Positions 30,074 through 38,861 of a stretch of 64,000 nt of DNA are shown here, piece after piece. The notes under the pieces are model-generated. The model saw nothing but the letters and a program-made list of their open reading frames with translations. It was not told the origin of the DNA and ran no database searches. Location: the NCBI GenBank assembly GCA_943788245.1, contig CALSPN010000001.1, positions 1-64,000 on the forward strand, in the 5' to 3' direction. Source of the stretch: an uncultured Verrucomicrobiae bacterium. GTDB lineage: Bacteria > Verrucomicrobiota > Verrucomicrobiia > Limisphaerales > AAA164-E04. Both the position numbers and the translations under genes were made by a program. How positions within the stretch are numbered: the stretch's first letter is position 1; every line of letters begins with the position of its first letter.

Positions 30074-30841
30074 TCATTCATGAAACATGTAATCATAGAG
30101 CTGATTTGTCGTGCCGTCCAATTCCCATGGGATTATTTCGTCAGGATTTCCTCCATTGGGATCTTGCTCAAATGGAATGAGGTGGCAGCTGCCCGCGTAA
30201 CGCCAGGGGTCCAGCACATACATTACCTCACCCGTATTCTTGTCAATGACTCCAAGATAAATATGCGCTGCATATTCATTTGGAAGCCATCCGTAGTCGC
30301 ATAGACTTACCACATCGTAACACGTAAACGCTGCGTTCAAGTTGTTTACGATACGCCGAATGGCGTTTTGAATATAATCATGTACCTCATCGCATTTGGA
30401 CCCTCCTGTCATATTACCAATCCACCCTCTTGCATCGAGGTCATCGATTATTTGTTGCTCAGCTGCTTCAAGAATATCCATTAATTGCATGAATTCTGAA
30501 TAACAGACTGCACCGTTTGGATCGTAGACAGTGCCAACCTGAGTTAAATGCCAGCCATAGCTGCTCCAGTATGACATTTCAGTTCCTCTAATTTGTTCCC
30601 ACTCGATCCTCAGGTGAGCTGGAATACTAGCTTCAATTCTTACTCGATCCTCCATCAGTTGATCATAAGCCTCGAGCTTGGCGCCACGTAGCGTCCAAGC
30701 TGAGCCATAACCATGTGCAATTACCACGTCATTATTGAAAATAGTTGATTGAGCCATCGCACTTGAAAAGCCAATAAGAATGGAGCAGCCGATTAAAGCG
30801 AATGCGAATTTTTGCTTTGCAATATTTAATATTTTTTTCAT
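30074..30841 (-). CDS. Secreted protein with possible papain/transglutaminase-like Cys-His-Asp triad
   Basis: 255 residues from the ATG at 30841, chosen for its signal peptide (MKKILNIAKQKFAFALIGCS, cleavage near SAMAQ at 31). I do not recognise a named family. The C-terminal half shows the spacing of a papain-like or transglutaminase-like catalytic core: C150 in GGSKCDEVHDYI at the start of a helix, H193 in EYAAHIYLGVID and D211 in VMYVLDPW. The N-terminal half (residues 35-135) is helical. Six cysteines outside the leader would allow disulfides. The gene is single, AT-rich, has its own terminator and no obvious partner. Alternatives are a NlpC/P60-like hydrolase or a non-enzymatic relative. 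Exported enzyme is inference from motif spacing only. Confidence 0.6.
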   Translation of the reverse strand: MKKILNIAKQKFAFALIGCSILIGFSSAMAQSTIFNNDVVIAHGYGSAWTLRGAKLEAYDQLMEDRVRIEASIPAHLRIEWEQIRGTEMSYWSSYGWHLTQVGTVYDPNGAVCYSEFMQLMDILEAAEQQIIDDLDARGWIGNMTGGSKCDEVHDYIQNAIRRIVNNLNAAFTCYDVVSLCDYGWLPNEYAAHIYLGVIDKNTGEVMYVLDPWRYAGSCHLIPFEQDPNGGNPDEIIPWELDGTTNQLYDYMFHE

Positions 30842-31135
30842 ACCAGGTTTCTTTGATTCAACAACTTTGATTGCAAGCGCCATGCCACTCTCACACATGA
30901 GAATTGATAGAGCTCAATTCGAAATCGGTGGGTCATTCATGCAAATTGAGCATGAATACAATGGAGGAACATCCAAAGTGATCAGAAACCAGAAAAGTTT
31001 AATCACATCGCTGAACAACTGTTTCGCTTACTCCCGAATTTAAAAGCTCCATTGAGAGGGTTCTGTTCACTAGATAATTGCTTTACTTGCTCATATCAGC
31101 AGCGCATCATGGGAAATAATCCAAGGAAGTGAACC

Positions 31136-31873
31136 ATGAAAAAATCTGATTTAAAATCTGGCTTTACACTGATTGAGTTATTGGTTGTGATTGCCATCAT
31201 CGCCATCCTTGCAGGCATGCTTCTGCCGGCATTATCCAAAGCCAAGGAAAAGGCCAAAAGAACCAAATGCCTGAGTAGCTTGCGGCAGCTTGGTATCGCC
31301 AGTCACATGTATGCAGATGATAACAACAATCATCTGCCACCCATGGTCAATAATCAGAATCAGGTGGGTAATTGGTCGTGGGATATGCCCCAGACCGTTG
31401 TTTCCAATTTGCTGGGATACGGTTTTGATCGAAACATCCTATACTGTCCGTCGTTTGCCAAACAGAACAACGACACCCTCTGGAATTTCACCTCTCAATT
31501 CAAGGTCCTTGGTTACGCATTTGCCACCAAGGGATCCCCGGGTTTGGCACAAAGCAATATTTTTGAGCGTATTCAGTTAAAGACAGTGACCGACAACCGC
31601 AGCGGGGCTACTTATACCATTGGAATTTCCGAGGGGATTTTTGTCGCTGATGCCACGCTCTCCAATCGCAACGATCGTGAGGGGTATGGCGGTAATTTTT
31701 CCAAAGTCGATGGAGGTTGGAAGGGGCACAGTTCTCCTCACCTTGCCGGGGGAGGGGCTCAAGATCGGCTTCCTGCGGGTGGAAACGCTCTTTACCTGGA
31801 TGCGCATGTTGCATGGAAGCCATTCAGTCAGATGCAACAGCGAAGAACTCGAGGGCCTTTTTTTTGGTGGTGA
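31136..31873 (+). CDS. Type II secretion/prepilin-type protein with N-terminal cleavage-methylation domain
   Basis: 245 residues. N-terminus [18 protein letters not shown]... carries the prepilin peptidase site (G before FTLIE) and the continuous hydrophobic helix; [14 protein letters not shown] is the characteristic verrucomicrobial/lentisphaeral continuation. The C-terminal globular part includes [20 protein letters not shown] and a [12 protein letters not shown] segment equivalent to the H-x9-DG/FADGHV motif of this large family. Such proteins are secreted pseudopilins, present in tens of copies per genome; their individual roles are unknown. AAGGAAGTG just upstream is a good ribosome-binding site. 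Monocistronic. Confidence 0.9.
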   Translation: MKKSDLKSGFTLIELLVVIAIIAILAGMLLPALSKAKEKAKRTKCLSSLRQLGIASHMYADDNNNHLPPMVNNQNQVGNWSWDMPQTVVSNLLGYGFDRNILYCPSFAKQNNDTLWNFTSQFKVLGYAFATKGSPGLAQSNIFERIQLKTVTDNRSGATYTIGISEGIFVADATLSNRNDREGYGGNFSKVDGGWKGHSSPHLAGGGAQDRLPAGGNALYLDAHVAWKPFSQMQQRRTRGPFFWW

Positions 31874-32258
31874 CGTTTCCTTGCTGACGCATGGCCTGAT
31901 CGATATCTCGATTGAGGTTTTTCTACTTTCAAGCGAACAGGAGGCAGCTTGTTTTGCGATGAAATGGACCAGTTACTTGATGTAGCTCCTTTGGAAAAAT
32001 CTCAGCATGGCCTCTTCAGATCCGACAATGATCTGCTTTGCTTGATCCTATTTCCAACTCCGCTTGATTACGATCAAGCAGCATCCTTTGCTATGGTGAA
32101 AATCCTTGGTTCAAACATTCTCTCTTGAACTCGCTACGACAGCGTTTCCGGTGAACCGCTCCTTCTGGTTTAATGATCGAACAAAAAATATCCTGAGCCA
32201 ACAATCAAAACCACTCACTTAAACATTTCAAAAGTTTTGCTTAACTCAAATAAAAATA
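31874..32258. other. Intergenic region before the TonB-dependent receptor
   Basis: No gene seen. One small hairpin GCTTGAT-TACG-ATCAAGC (32062-32079) lacks a T-run and may end the prepilin transcript. Confidence 0.4.
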
Positions 32259-32286
32259 TTGACAGAAGGCTTTGCTTAATGAGAAT
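32259..32286 (+). promoter_or_regulatory. Candidate sigma70-type promoter of the TonB-dependent receptor
   Basis: A consensus -35 TTGACA (32259-32264) and a weak -10 GAGAAT (32281-32286) are separated by 16 bases. The -10 lies inside the Fur-like operator, the expected arrangement for iron-dependent repression. Confidence 0.45.
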
Positions 32287-32296
32287 GAGTCTCAAT
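32278..32296 (+). promoter_or_regulatory. Fur-box-like operator upstream of the TonB-dependent receptor
   Basis: AATGAGAATGAGTCTCAAT is close to the Fur consensus family (ATTGAGAATCATTCTCAAT type). Its reverse complement matches 18 of 19 bases of the site at 34808-34826. It ends 41 bases before the receptor ATG. Confidence 0.7.
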
Positions 32297-32337
32297 CGCA
32301 ACAGCGAAATCCTTAACACAATATCTGGAAATATAAA

Positions 32338-34683
32338 ATGAACCGAAATCTCACCTCACAAAGAGAGGTTATCAAAAAAAATAATGCATTAAGCATCAGC
32401 ATGCATTCAGGATTATTAACTACAATCTGTATGGGGTTGGTTTTTTCCTCATCACTCAAAGCCCAGGAATCTTCGAACATGGAGCAATCACAGACGGATC
32501 AACCACTGTTGTTGCCTGAAGTGTCTTTGATTGGCTCCGATGCATCACAGCAAGTGCTTCCTGCCTCTGGGGTATTCATCGGCAAGGATGATCTCAAAAA
32601 GCAAATCAACGTCGATGTAAACCGTGTTCTTCGTCAAGTACCGGGCGTTTATGTGCGAGAAGAAGATGGTAGCGGGCTTTTCCCGAATATCAGTGTGCGG
32701 GGTGTCACAACTGAACGAAGCAAAGCTGTCACCGTCATGGAGGATGGTATCCTCAGTGCGCCTGCCCCTTACTCAGCGCCTTCGGCTTATTATATTCCAA
32801 ATATAGGACGCATGAGTGGTTTGGAAATTTTGAAGGGAAGTAGCCAAATCAAGTATGGTCCCCATATCACAGGTGGCGTCATTAATTATCTATCCACGCC
32901 CATACCGGTCGATCAGGAGACATTCCTCAAATTCTCATATGGATCCTACAACGAGGTGATTGGGCATTTTTGGCATGGTGATGTTCAGGAGCTTAACAAA
33001 GGTGGTCGTATTGGCTATCTGGTGGAAGGGTTCTATCACGGTAGCGATGGGTTCAAGACCATCGATGCGACACCTGATTTTTCCGACACGGATGACACGG
33101 GTTTCAGGCGGGTTGAGCCCATGGTAAAAATCTTCTGGGAACCTGATACGGCCAATTACAACAGGATAGAATTCAAATATGGATTCTCTGGCCTGGACGC
33201 GAATGAGACTTACCTCGGATTATCAGAGGAAGATTTCAGTGCGGATCCCTTCAGACGTTACGCAGCTTCAAGGTTTGATCGTATTGAAACAGAGCAACAG
33301 CAGTTTTCGCTTCGTCACATTGTCGAGCCGGATCCGAGCTTGCGCATCGCAACCACTGCCTACCTTCAGAACTTCACACGAAACTGGGCCAAACTCAAAG
33401 ACTTGAGAGCACCTGTCAAAATGGGGCTTTCCCAAGCTCTAATGGATACTGGTCCCGGTGGAGGTTTAGCTATCCTGAAAGGTCAGGCTGCCGGAACGTA
33501 TCGTCTCAGGAACAATGCACGAGATTACCAGCTCTACGGTATTCAAACCACCGCAACCAAGCAATTTGTAACAGGTAATGCCGAGCATGAATGGGAAACG
33601 GGTGTTCGATTACATTTCGATGAAATTGATCGTTTTCAGTGGGATGTGCAATATGACCAGGCTGCCAATGGGACCATCACAGGTGCCCAGACGGGAGTGA
33701 AGGGAGCTGCCGGAGACCGGATTCAACAGTCAAGAGCGCTTGCGATTCATACCCAGGATCAGATTAAATGGGACCGCTGGTCGATAACGCCTGGTATTCG
33801 CTTTGAAACCGTTGATCAAGAATATGAACAGGATCAACGGCGCGGTGATGGAGGAGGCAGTCCTGACTCCGGTGATGGAAGTATTGATGCGGTTGCTGGT
33901 GGTGTCAGTTTTGGATACGAAATCAATCAAGACTGGAATGCCTTTTTTGGTGTTCACCGAGGCTTTTCGATGCCTGGTCCAAGATCATCCATTCGCAGTA
34001 ATCTGGAAGAAGAAACGTCATGGAGCTACGAGTTGGGCACAAGATACAACAACCCTGAACGGGGTTTGACAGCAGAGGCCATTGCGTTCAGGACCGACTT
34101 CAACGACTTGATCGTTGGAGGCAACATTGGCGGAGGCGGTTCTGCGACCACTGAAAATGTCGGCGATATCGATTCCATGGGACTTGAACTGGCGATTGGT
34201 TATGATCATGGTCAAGCATCCAACTGGTCTATTCGCACGCCTGTGCGCTTGAGTGCAACACTGACCGATGCGACTCTGGATGGAGATGCCAGAAATACAG
34301 ATGCAGAATCTTTGTTTGAAGGCGGTCGCGATGGTGCAGAAGTGCCATACATCCCGACTTATCAGTTCAATCTTCAAGCTGGTTTGGAATTTGGGAAACT
34401 CGGCGCCTATGCAAGTCTTACCTATGTTCCTGAGACCTTTACAAGTGCCAGTAACAACAGCGCAAATGTCCGAGCTGATGGCACATCAGATGCCAGGGTA
34501 GGGACGACTGACAATTACTTGTTAACGGATCTCTCGGTTCGCTATCAGATAAGGGAGAATACGACCATTTTTGGCGGTATCCGCAATCTTTTCGATAAAG
34601 AATATGTGGCTTCCAGGCATCCTCATGGTCCTCGTCCAGGATTACCACGATTTTTCAACGGAGGCGTAGAAATGAATTTCTGA
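32338..34683 (+). CDS. TonB-dependent outer-membrane receptor, FecA-like (ferric citrate/siderophore type)
   Basis: 781 residues: an extended leader with hydrophobic core (SGLLTTICMGLVFSSSLKA), a TonB-box-like stretch (LLLPEVSLIG), a plug domain (about 60-185) with VNRVLRQVPGVYVREEDGSG, RGVTTERSKAVTVMEDG and APAPYSAPSAYYIPNIGRM...LEILKGSSQIKYGPHITGGVINY, and a 22-strand-type barrel ending RFFNGGVEMNF with the terminal aromatic. The APAPYSAPSAYY and KYGPxxxGGVIN phrases are characteristic of the FecA-like iron(III) dicitrate receptor subfamily. It would import a ferric chelate using the TonB system encoded downstream. A Fur-like operator overlaps its promoter, and a strong hairpin at 34717-34746 closes the transcript. 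The gene is intact. Confidence 0.92.
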   Translation: MNRNLTSQREVIKKNNALSISMHSGLLTTICMGLVFSSSLKAQESSNMEQSQTDQPLLLPEVSLIGSDASQQVLPASGVFIGKDDLKKQINVDVNRVLRQVPGVYVREEDGSGLFPNISVRGVTTERSKAVTVMEDGILSAPAPYSAPSAYYIPNIGRMSGLEILKGSSQIKYGPHITGGVINYLSTPIPVDQETFLKFSYGSYNEVIGHFWHGDVQELNKGGRIGYLVEGFYHGSDGFKTIDATPDFSDTDDTGFRRVEPMVKIFWEPDTANYNRIEFKYGFSGLDANETYLGLSEEDFSADPFRRYAASRFDRIETEQQQFSLRHIVEPDPSLRIATTAYLQNFTRNWAKLKDLRAPVKMGLSQALMDTGPGGGLAILKGQAAGTYRLRNNARDYQLYGIQTTATKQFVTGNAEHEWETGVRLHFDEIDRFQWDVQYDQAANGTITGAQTGVKGAAGDRIQQSRALAIHTQDQIKWDRWSITPGIRFETVDQEYEQDQRRGDGGGSPDSGDGSIDAVAGGVSFGYEINQDWNAFFGVHRGFSMPGPRSSIRSNLEEETSWSYELGTRYNNPERGLTAEAIAFRTDFNDLIVGGNIGGGGSATTENVGDIDSMGLELAIGYDHGQASNWSIRTPVRLSATLTDATLDGDARNTDAESLFEGGRDGAEVPYIPTYQFNLQAGLEFGKLGAYASLTYVPETFTSASNNSANVRADGTSDARVGTTDNYLLTDLSVRYQIRENTTIFGGIRNLFDKEYVASRHPHGPRPGLPRFFNGGVEMNF

Positions 34684-34716
34684 AGTGGATTTCCTCTTCA
34701 GTTCCTCGAACAATCG

Positions 34717-34746
34717 CGCCAGTTGACCTTTTTCGGTCAACTGGCG
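34717..34746 (+). terminator. Terminator hairpin after the TonB-dependent receptor
   Basis: CGCCAGTTGACC (34717-34728) and GGTCAACTGGCG (34735-34746) form a perfect 12-bp stem with a six-base loop TTTTTC. The following TATTTGC is only weakly T-rich. It lies 33 bases after the receptor stop. Confidence 0.75.
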
Positions 34747-34807
34747 TATTTGCATTCCAAAAACCAGTCGAGTATTTATTAGCAGGACACATGGCTCTCT
34801 GCTTGCA

Positions 34808-34826
34808 ATTGAGACTCATTCTTATT
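34808..34826 (+). promoter_or_regulatory. Second Fur-box-like operator, upstream of the DUF3450-ExbBD-TonB operon
   Basis: ATTGAGACTCATTCTTATT lies 16 bases before the ATG at 34843 and is 18/19 identical to the reverse complement of the 32278-32296 site. It follows the receptor terminator, so the energy-transduction operon probably has its own iron-responsive promoter. Confidence 0.7.
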
Positions 34827-34842
34827 AATGAAGTAGTACAAA

Positions 34843-35631
34843 ATGACATTCCAAACAACATTATGGCAACTTTTTGTCATCACCACGCTCCTTGGCTCAA
34901 TCGAATCAATGGCATTTGCCGACAGCCGCCTTGCTGACGCGCGGGCTGCCGTAGCTCAATGGGTGGAACTTGAAAAAAATATTTCCAGAGAACGGCTCGC
35001 CTGGGATGAAAAAAAGCGTCTTCTGGAAGACATGACCGCTGTGGCTGAAGCTGAAATCGTCACGATAAAGGAACAACTGGAAGACTTGAGCGTTGCTGCC
35101 GATGAAAGCGAGAGACGCCGCATCGAACTTGTCAAAAAGAGCGACACTCATGCAGAATTATCCAGCAGCGTAAAAATCTCTCTTGAGTCTTTCGAGATTC
35201 GGTTAAAAACACTCTTTCCACGCCTTCCAAAACCGCTGGCGGATAAATTAAAAATGATCATGGATCGTCTGCCTGATGATTCCAAAAAGACATCACTCGG
35301 TATAGCTGCTCGCATGCAAGCGGTGATCGCAATGATCACTGAAATTCAGAGATTTGACAGAGTGGTGACGACAGGTGAGGAGCTCATGAATCTCTCGGAT
35401 GGGGAAACACGTGAAATTTACACCATTCATTTCGGACTCGGTGCCTCATACTTCATGACATCGGACAGTGCTGAAGGGGGCGTCGGTACCCCGGCCGAAA
35501 ACGGTTGGCAATGGGAGTCCCGGCCACAACTTGTCTCCAGTATTCAACGTGCGATCGCATTGGCATCAGGGAATGGTGTCGAAGCTGGGTTTCTCTCACT
35601 GCCAGTCGCCACAAAACAAACCCAAAGATGA
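34843..35631 (+). CDS. DUF3450 family periplasmic protein of TonB system
   Basis: 262 residues with a signal peptide (LFVITTLLGSIESMAFA). The mature N-terminal half is a long coiled coil (WVELEKNISRERLAWDEKKRLLEDMTAVAEAEI...), followed by LFPRLPKPLADKLKMIMDRLPDD and MQAVIAMITEIQRFDRVVTTGEEL, then a beta-rich tail (FGLGASYFMTSD). This matches DUF3450, a periplasmic component regularly encoded just before ttpC-type ExbB genes in TonB2-like systems of marine bacteria. It probably helps couple the inner-membrane motor to TonB or to the outer membrane. Its stop overlaps the next start (ATGA). Confidence 0.85.
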   Translation: MTFQTTLWQLFVITTLLGSIESMAFADSRLADARAAVAQWVELEKNISRERLAWDEKKRLLEDMTAVAEAEIVTIKEQLEDLSVAADESERRRIELVKKSDTHAELSSSVKISLESFEIRLKTLFPRLPKPLADKLKMIMDRLPDDSKKTSLGIAARMQAVIAMITEIQRFDRVVTTGEELMNLSDGETREIYTIHFGLGASYFMTSDSAEGGVGTPAENGWQWESRPQLVSSIQRAIALASGNGVEAGFLSLPVATKQTQR

Positions 35632-37073
35632 GGGCATTACAGCGATTTTCTGCGATTCACCTGGTGCAGCGTATTTGTTGTGGTGTCAGTTTTTGCCTCA
35701 TGACGTTCGGATGGACCCAATCCATTGAACAACTTACCGAGCGGCAGCAAAATCGACTCGAGGAAGCAACGGAGCGCCTTAAAGTACTGCGTTTGGAAAT
35801 TCGAGATCAGCAAATCCCGATGGGGAAAAAACTTTCGGACCTTCGATATGAATCGGATAGCAAAGAACGCCTTCTAAAAGAGCGGCAGCGATTGCGCGAC
35901 CGATCAAGCCTGAGTCTGGAGCAACTCGAATCCCAAGTGGCGGCCGGGAAAAAGGAGTTGGATTATATTGCCGGTAACTTGTTCAATGAGTTTGAATCCT
36001 CATTCAAGGCTGCACTTTCTCCAGGAGAAATAACGACTTTTGGAGAAGATCTTCGTCAATTGGACCTGTTGTTTGAGCGAGATGATACCACTGAAGCCGA
36101 GAAGATTTCAGCTTCAATGGAACAGATAGCTGATTCCCTTGATCGTATCGATGGCCTGTTGGCAGGTAAAAGATATCCCGGCTCAGCGCTGGATCCAGAG
36201 GGAAAGCAGCTTGCGGGGAGTTTCATTCAAGTGGGGCCACTTCTTTACTTCATATCGGAATCAAAAGGCACAGTTGGTTGGGTGGAAGAGACCCGTACTT
36301 TAAAACCCAAGATGCGCTCCATTGGATCCTCCGAGGTGAAGGCCATCCAAAATCTCTCAGAGACCGGGATTGGCCTTCTTCCCGTGGATCCGACTTTGGG
36401 GGATGCGGTTGCTTTTGCTGAGACGAAGGAATCCTGGCAAGAGCATTTTAAAAAAGGAGGGGTTTGGGTTATCCCGATCATTGGATTTGCGATTCTTTCG
36501 ATGGTTGTCGCCATCTATAAATCCATTCAGGTTTCCTTGATCCGCCAGCCACAACCCAGGGTTGTGCACGAAATAATTGAAAAACTAGGCGCTAACGATT
36601 CAAAGGGAGCTCTCAGTTTGGCCGCATCGCAATCTGGACCGGCAGCTCAAATGTTGACTGAAGGTGTCAAGAACGCGGGCGAATCTGTTGAATTGGTAGA
36701 AGAAGTCATGTTTGAATCTATCCTGGGGGCGCAGCCTAAATTAGAGCGCTTTCTCAATGTGATTGCTGTCACTGCTGCCACAGCGCCCTTGCTCGGGCTT
36801 CTGGGGACGGTAACGGGAATAATCAAGACGTTCAAATTGATGGAAATATTCGGAGCGGGAGATCCCAAACCGCTTATTTCCGGTATCTCGGAGGCACTTA
36901 TCACAACCGAGATGGGGTTGGTTCTGGCAATTCCCGCCTTGATTGCGCATGCCTTGCTATCGCGAAGAGTCGCTGGCATTCTGGCGCAGATGGAGAAACT
37001 CTCAATTGCTTTTGTGAACGGCTTGTCCCGCCGAGATGTTGGCTTCAAGGCTGCAGAAAATTCAACTGACTAG
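35628..37073 (+). CDS. TtpC-like MotA/TolQ/ExbB proton-channel protein with periplasmic coiled-coil domain
   Basis: 481 residues from the ATG at 35628 (ATGA overlap with the DUF3450 stop); longer upstream codons are in another gene. Signal/anchor (LVQRICCGVSFCLMTFGW), a periplasmic coiled coil (residues 30-130), then the ExbB-like part: GGVWVIPIIGFAILSMVVAIY, a cytoplasmic helical region (MLTEGVKNAGESVELVEE) and the conserved double span [20 protein letters not shown]...[31 protein letters not shown]. This extended ExbB architecture is that of TtpC, required with TonB2 systems in Vibrio and relatives. It should form a proton-driven channel in the inner membrane with the next two gene products. 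Confidence 0.88.
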   Translation: MRALQRFSAIHLVQRICCGVSFCLMTFGWTQSIEQLTERQQNRLEEATERLKVLRLEIRDQQIPMGKKLSDLRYESDSKERLLKERQRLRDRSSLSLEQLESQVAAGKKELDYIAGNLFNEFESSFKAALSPGEITTFGEDLRQLDLLFERDDTTEAEKISASMEQIADSLDRIDGLLAGKRYPGSALDPEGKQLAGSFIQVGPLLYFISESKGTVGWVEETRTLKPKMRSIGSSEVKAIQNLSETGIGLLPVDPTLGDAVAFAETKESWQEHFKKGGVWVIPIIGFAILSMVVAIYKSIQVSLIRQPQPRVVHEIIEKLGANDSKGALSLAASQSGPAAQMLTEGVKNAGESVELVEEVMFESILGAQPKLERFLNVIAVTAATAPLLGLLGTVTGIIKTFKLMEIFGAGDPKPLISGISEALITTEMGLVLAIPALIAHALLSRRVAGILAQMEKLSIAFVNGLSRRDVGFKAAENSTD

Positions 37074-37076
37074 TCC

Positions 37077-37763
37077 GTGGAACTGAACCCCAACAACTTT
37101 TTTGTCGAAGTGATCTGGACTTGGGTGAGTGGTGGCTGGCTCATGCTACCACTCCTCATTCTGACATTCTTCATTTACTACAGCGCTCTTTTTCTCTGGT
37201 TGCAACTGGAACATCATTATCTGGTGCAATCGGGAGTTCACTTGCTTTCAGATCATGAAATAACAGAGATTTTAGATGAAGGCTCCATACCGCTGCGTCA
37301 GATGCTGTGGAACCAGGACTCAGATATCGAAGACGTCAAAAGGCATTTTATTGAGGTCTCCAATGAATACCTTCCACCGATCAACCGACGCATTCATTTT
37401 CTAGGAATCATGATCACTATTGGTCCTCTGATGGGATTGTTGGGAACAGTGACGGGTATGCTTTCGACTTTCGACGGTATGATTGTCGGTCAAGGTGAGA
37501 AATTTCAAAATGTCGTTCAAGGTATCTCTGAGGCGCTGATTACGACTCAGACTGGCCTTATCATTTCCATACCGGCCATGGCCATTCTCTCAATCATTAT
37601 TCAACGGAGAAACCGGCTCAGGCGATCTATTGTACGTCTGGAACGTTTTAATACATGTCGGCTCCTCAGATTGGGCTGTCCGATTGGTTCAACGAAGGGA
37701 AAGGTCTCATCCATCGGATCGAAGCTGCCAACAAATTCAAGCGGGGCTATTCAAACTGCCTGA
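37077..37763 (+). CDS. exbB: ExbB/TolQ-family proton channel
   Basis: 228 residues, GTG start at 37077, three bases after the previous stop. First span [23 protein letters not shown], then the conserved MotA/TolQ/ExbB core [28 protein letters not shown]...[26 protein letters not shown]. Normal ExbB length. It lies between the TtpC-like gene and exbD, and its last bases run up to the ExbD start at 37771. Together with ExbD it should form the proton-motive-force-driven motor that energises TonB. Confidence 0.92.
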   Translation: MELNPNNFFVEVIWTWVSGGWLMLPLLILTFFIYYSALFLWLQLEHHYLVQSGVHLLSDHEITEILDEGSIPLRQMLWNQDSDIEDVKRHFIEVSNEYLPPINRRIHFLGIMITIGPLMGLLGTVTGMLSTFDGMIVGQGEKFQNVVQGISEALITTQTGLIISIPAMAILSIIIQRRNRLRRSIVRLERFNTCRLLRLGCPIGSTKGKVSSIGSKLPTNSSGAIQTA

Positions 37764-37770
37764 ACAAATC

Positions 37771-38175
37771 ATGAGAAAACGGAAATTAGTTTTTGATCAA
37801 CAATCCCGTGCCAGCGATATCAACGTGTCGCCGCTGATTGACATTGTCTTCATCCTCCTGATTTTCTTCATTGTGACCACGGTCTTTGTGGAAGAGTCCG
37901 GCGTTGAAGTGCAGAAGCCTCAGGCGGCTTCAGCGCAACAACTTGAAAAGCGTTCCATATTGATTGCAATCACTTCCGATGGACAAATCTTTCATGGAGG
38001 TCAGGAAATTGGCCTTCGCGGTGTCAGGGGGGTTGTCAAGCGGTTGCTCAAGCAGGAAGATATGCCTGTCATCGTTCAAGCCGATCGAACGATTTCCATT
38101 GATTTATACGCCAACGTTCACGACGAAGCCGCACTGGCAGGAGCCAAACAAATAAATCTGGCCACAAAAAAATAG
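37771..38175 (+). CDS. exbD: ExbD/TolR-family biopolymer transport protein
   Basis: 134 residues. A short basic cytoplasmic N-terminus, the [20 protein letters not shown] transmembrane helix with the conserved aspartate of the proton path (PLIDIVF), then a periplasmic domain ([25 protein letters not shown]). The start at 37771 is the first ATG giving the family N-terminus. The TAG stop shares one base with the GTG start of the TonB gene. Confidence 0.93.
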   Translation: MRKRKLVFDQQSRASDINVSPLIDIVFILLIFFIVTTVFVEESGVEVQKPQAASAQQLEKRSILIAITSDGQIFHGGQEIGLRGVRGVVKRLLKQEDMPVIVQADRTISIDLYANVHDEAALAGAKQINLATKK

Positions 38176-38861
38176 TGATCAAAGGGTTTCCACAAACAAA
38201 AAAGAATTCAATCCGGGGCTTGGCTGCCGGTGGAGCTCTTCTGATCTCAACTGGATTGTTTTTGGTTATCCCGTTGACGCAAACTTTGAATGATACGGAA
38301 AAAGACAGCGTGGAATACAGAACAATGCTGATGGCACCGCCACCGCCACCTGCCTTCATTCCCCCATCCGAAGAGGTCAGTGACATGGAGATTGATCTTC
38401 AACCTGTCATTCCGAAAATGGAACGTCCTGTCGAGGAAGTTCCCCTTCGTCAGCTCGAGCTTTCTCTCGCTCCCGGTATGGGAGTTGCCTTATCAATGGG
38501 GATCCCGAATATTCCCACCATTGATGGAATAGATACATTAGCAGATATCGAAAAAGTATTCAATTTTGATGAGCTTCTGCAGGTTCCAACCCTTTTAAAC
38601 GGACAGATGATTCGCGCTGATTTTCCCAGGGAACTTGCTAGAAGAGGTTTGAAGGAGGCCAGGATTAATCTGGAAATATTGATCGATAAGACCGGAAAGG
38701 TAAAAGTCAATCGTATCCTTTCCATCTCCTTCGATCACCCTCGATTGCGCGAAGCTGCAAAGAAAGCAGCTTCACAAGCACGTTTTTCAATCACCAAGGT
38801 GAACGGTCGGCCAGTCACCGTGCGCGGCAGTTTTCCAATGACATTGCAGGCTCCCAGATGA
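38175..38861 (+). CDS. tonB: TonB family energy transducer
   Basis: 228 residues, GTG start at 38175 overlapping the ExbD stop. One N-terminal transmembrane helix (GLAAGGALLISTGLFLVIPL), a short proline stretch (APPPPPAFIPPSEE), a long linker, and a C-terminal TonB domain (FPRELARRGLKEARINLEILIDKTGKV..HPRLREAAKKAASQARF). The proline-rich spacer is much shorter than in enterobacterial TonB, as is usual for TonB2-type proteins that work with TtpC. It links the ExbB-ExbD motor to outer-membrane receptors such as the one at 32338. The TGA overlaps the ATG of the TPR gene. Confidence 0.9.
   Translation: MIKGFPQTKKNSIRGLAAGGALLISTGLFLVIPLTQTLNDTEKDSVEYRTMLMAPPPPPAFIPPSEEVSDMEIDLQPVIPKMERPVEEVPLRQLELSLAPGMGVALSMGIPNIPTIDGIDTLADIEKVFNFDELLQVPTLLNGQMIRADFPRELARRGLKEARINLEILIDKTGKVKVNRILSISFDHPRLREAAKKAASQARFSITKVNGRPVTVRGSFPMTLQAPR

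Noticed and set aside
35505..35627. Longer start for the TtpC-like protein
   Set aside because: It lies within the DUF3450 gene; the ATG at 35628 overlaps the stop and gives a proper leader.
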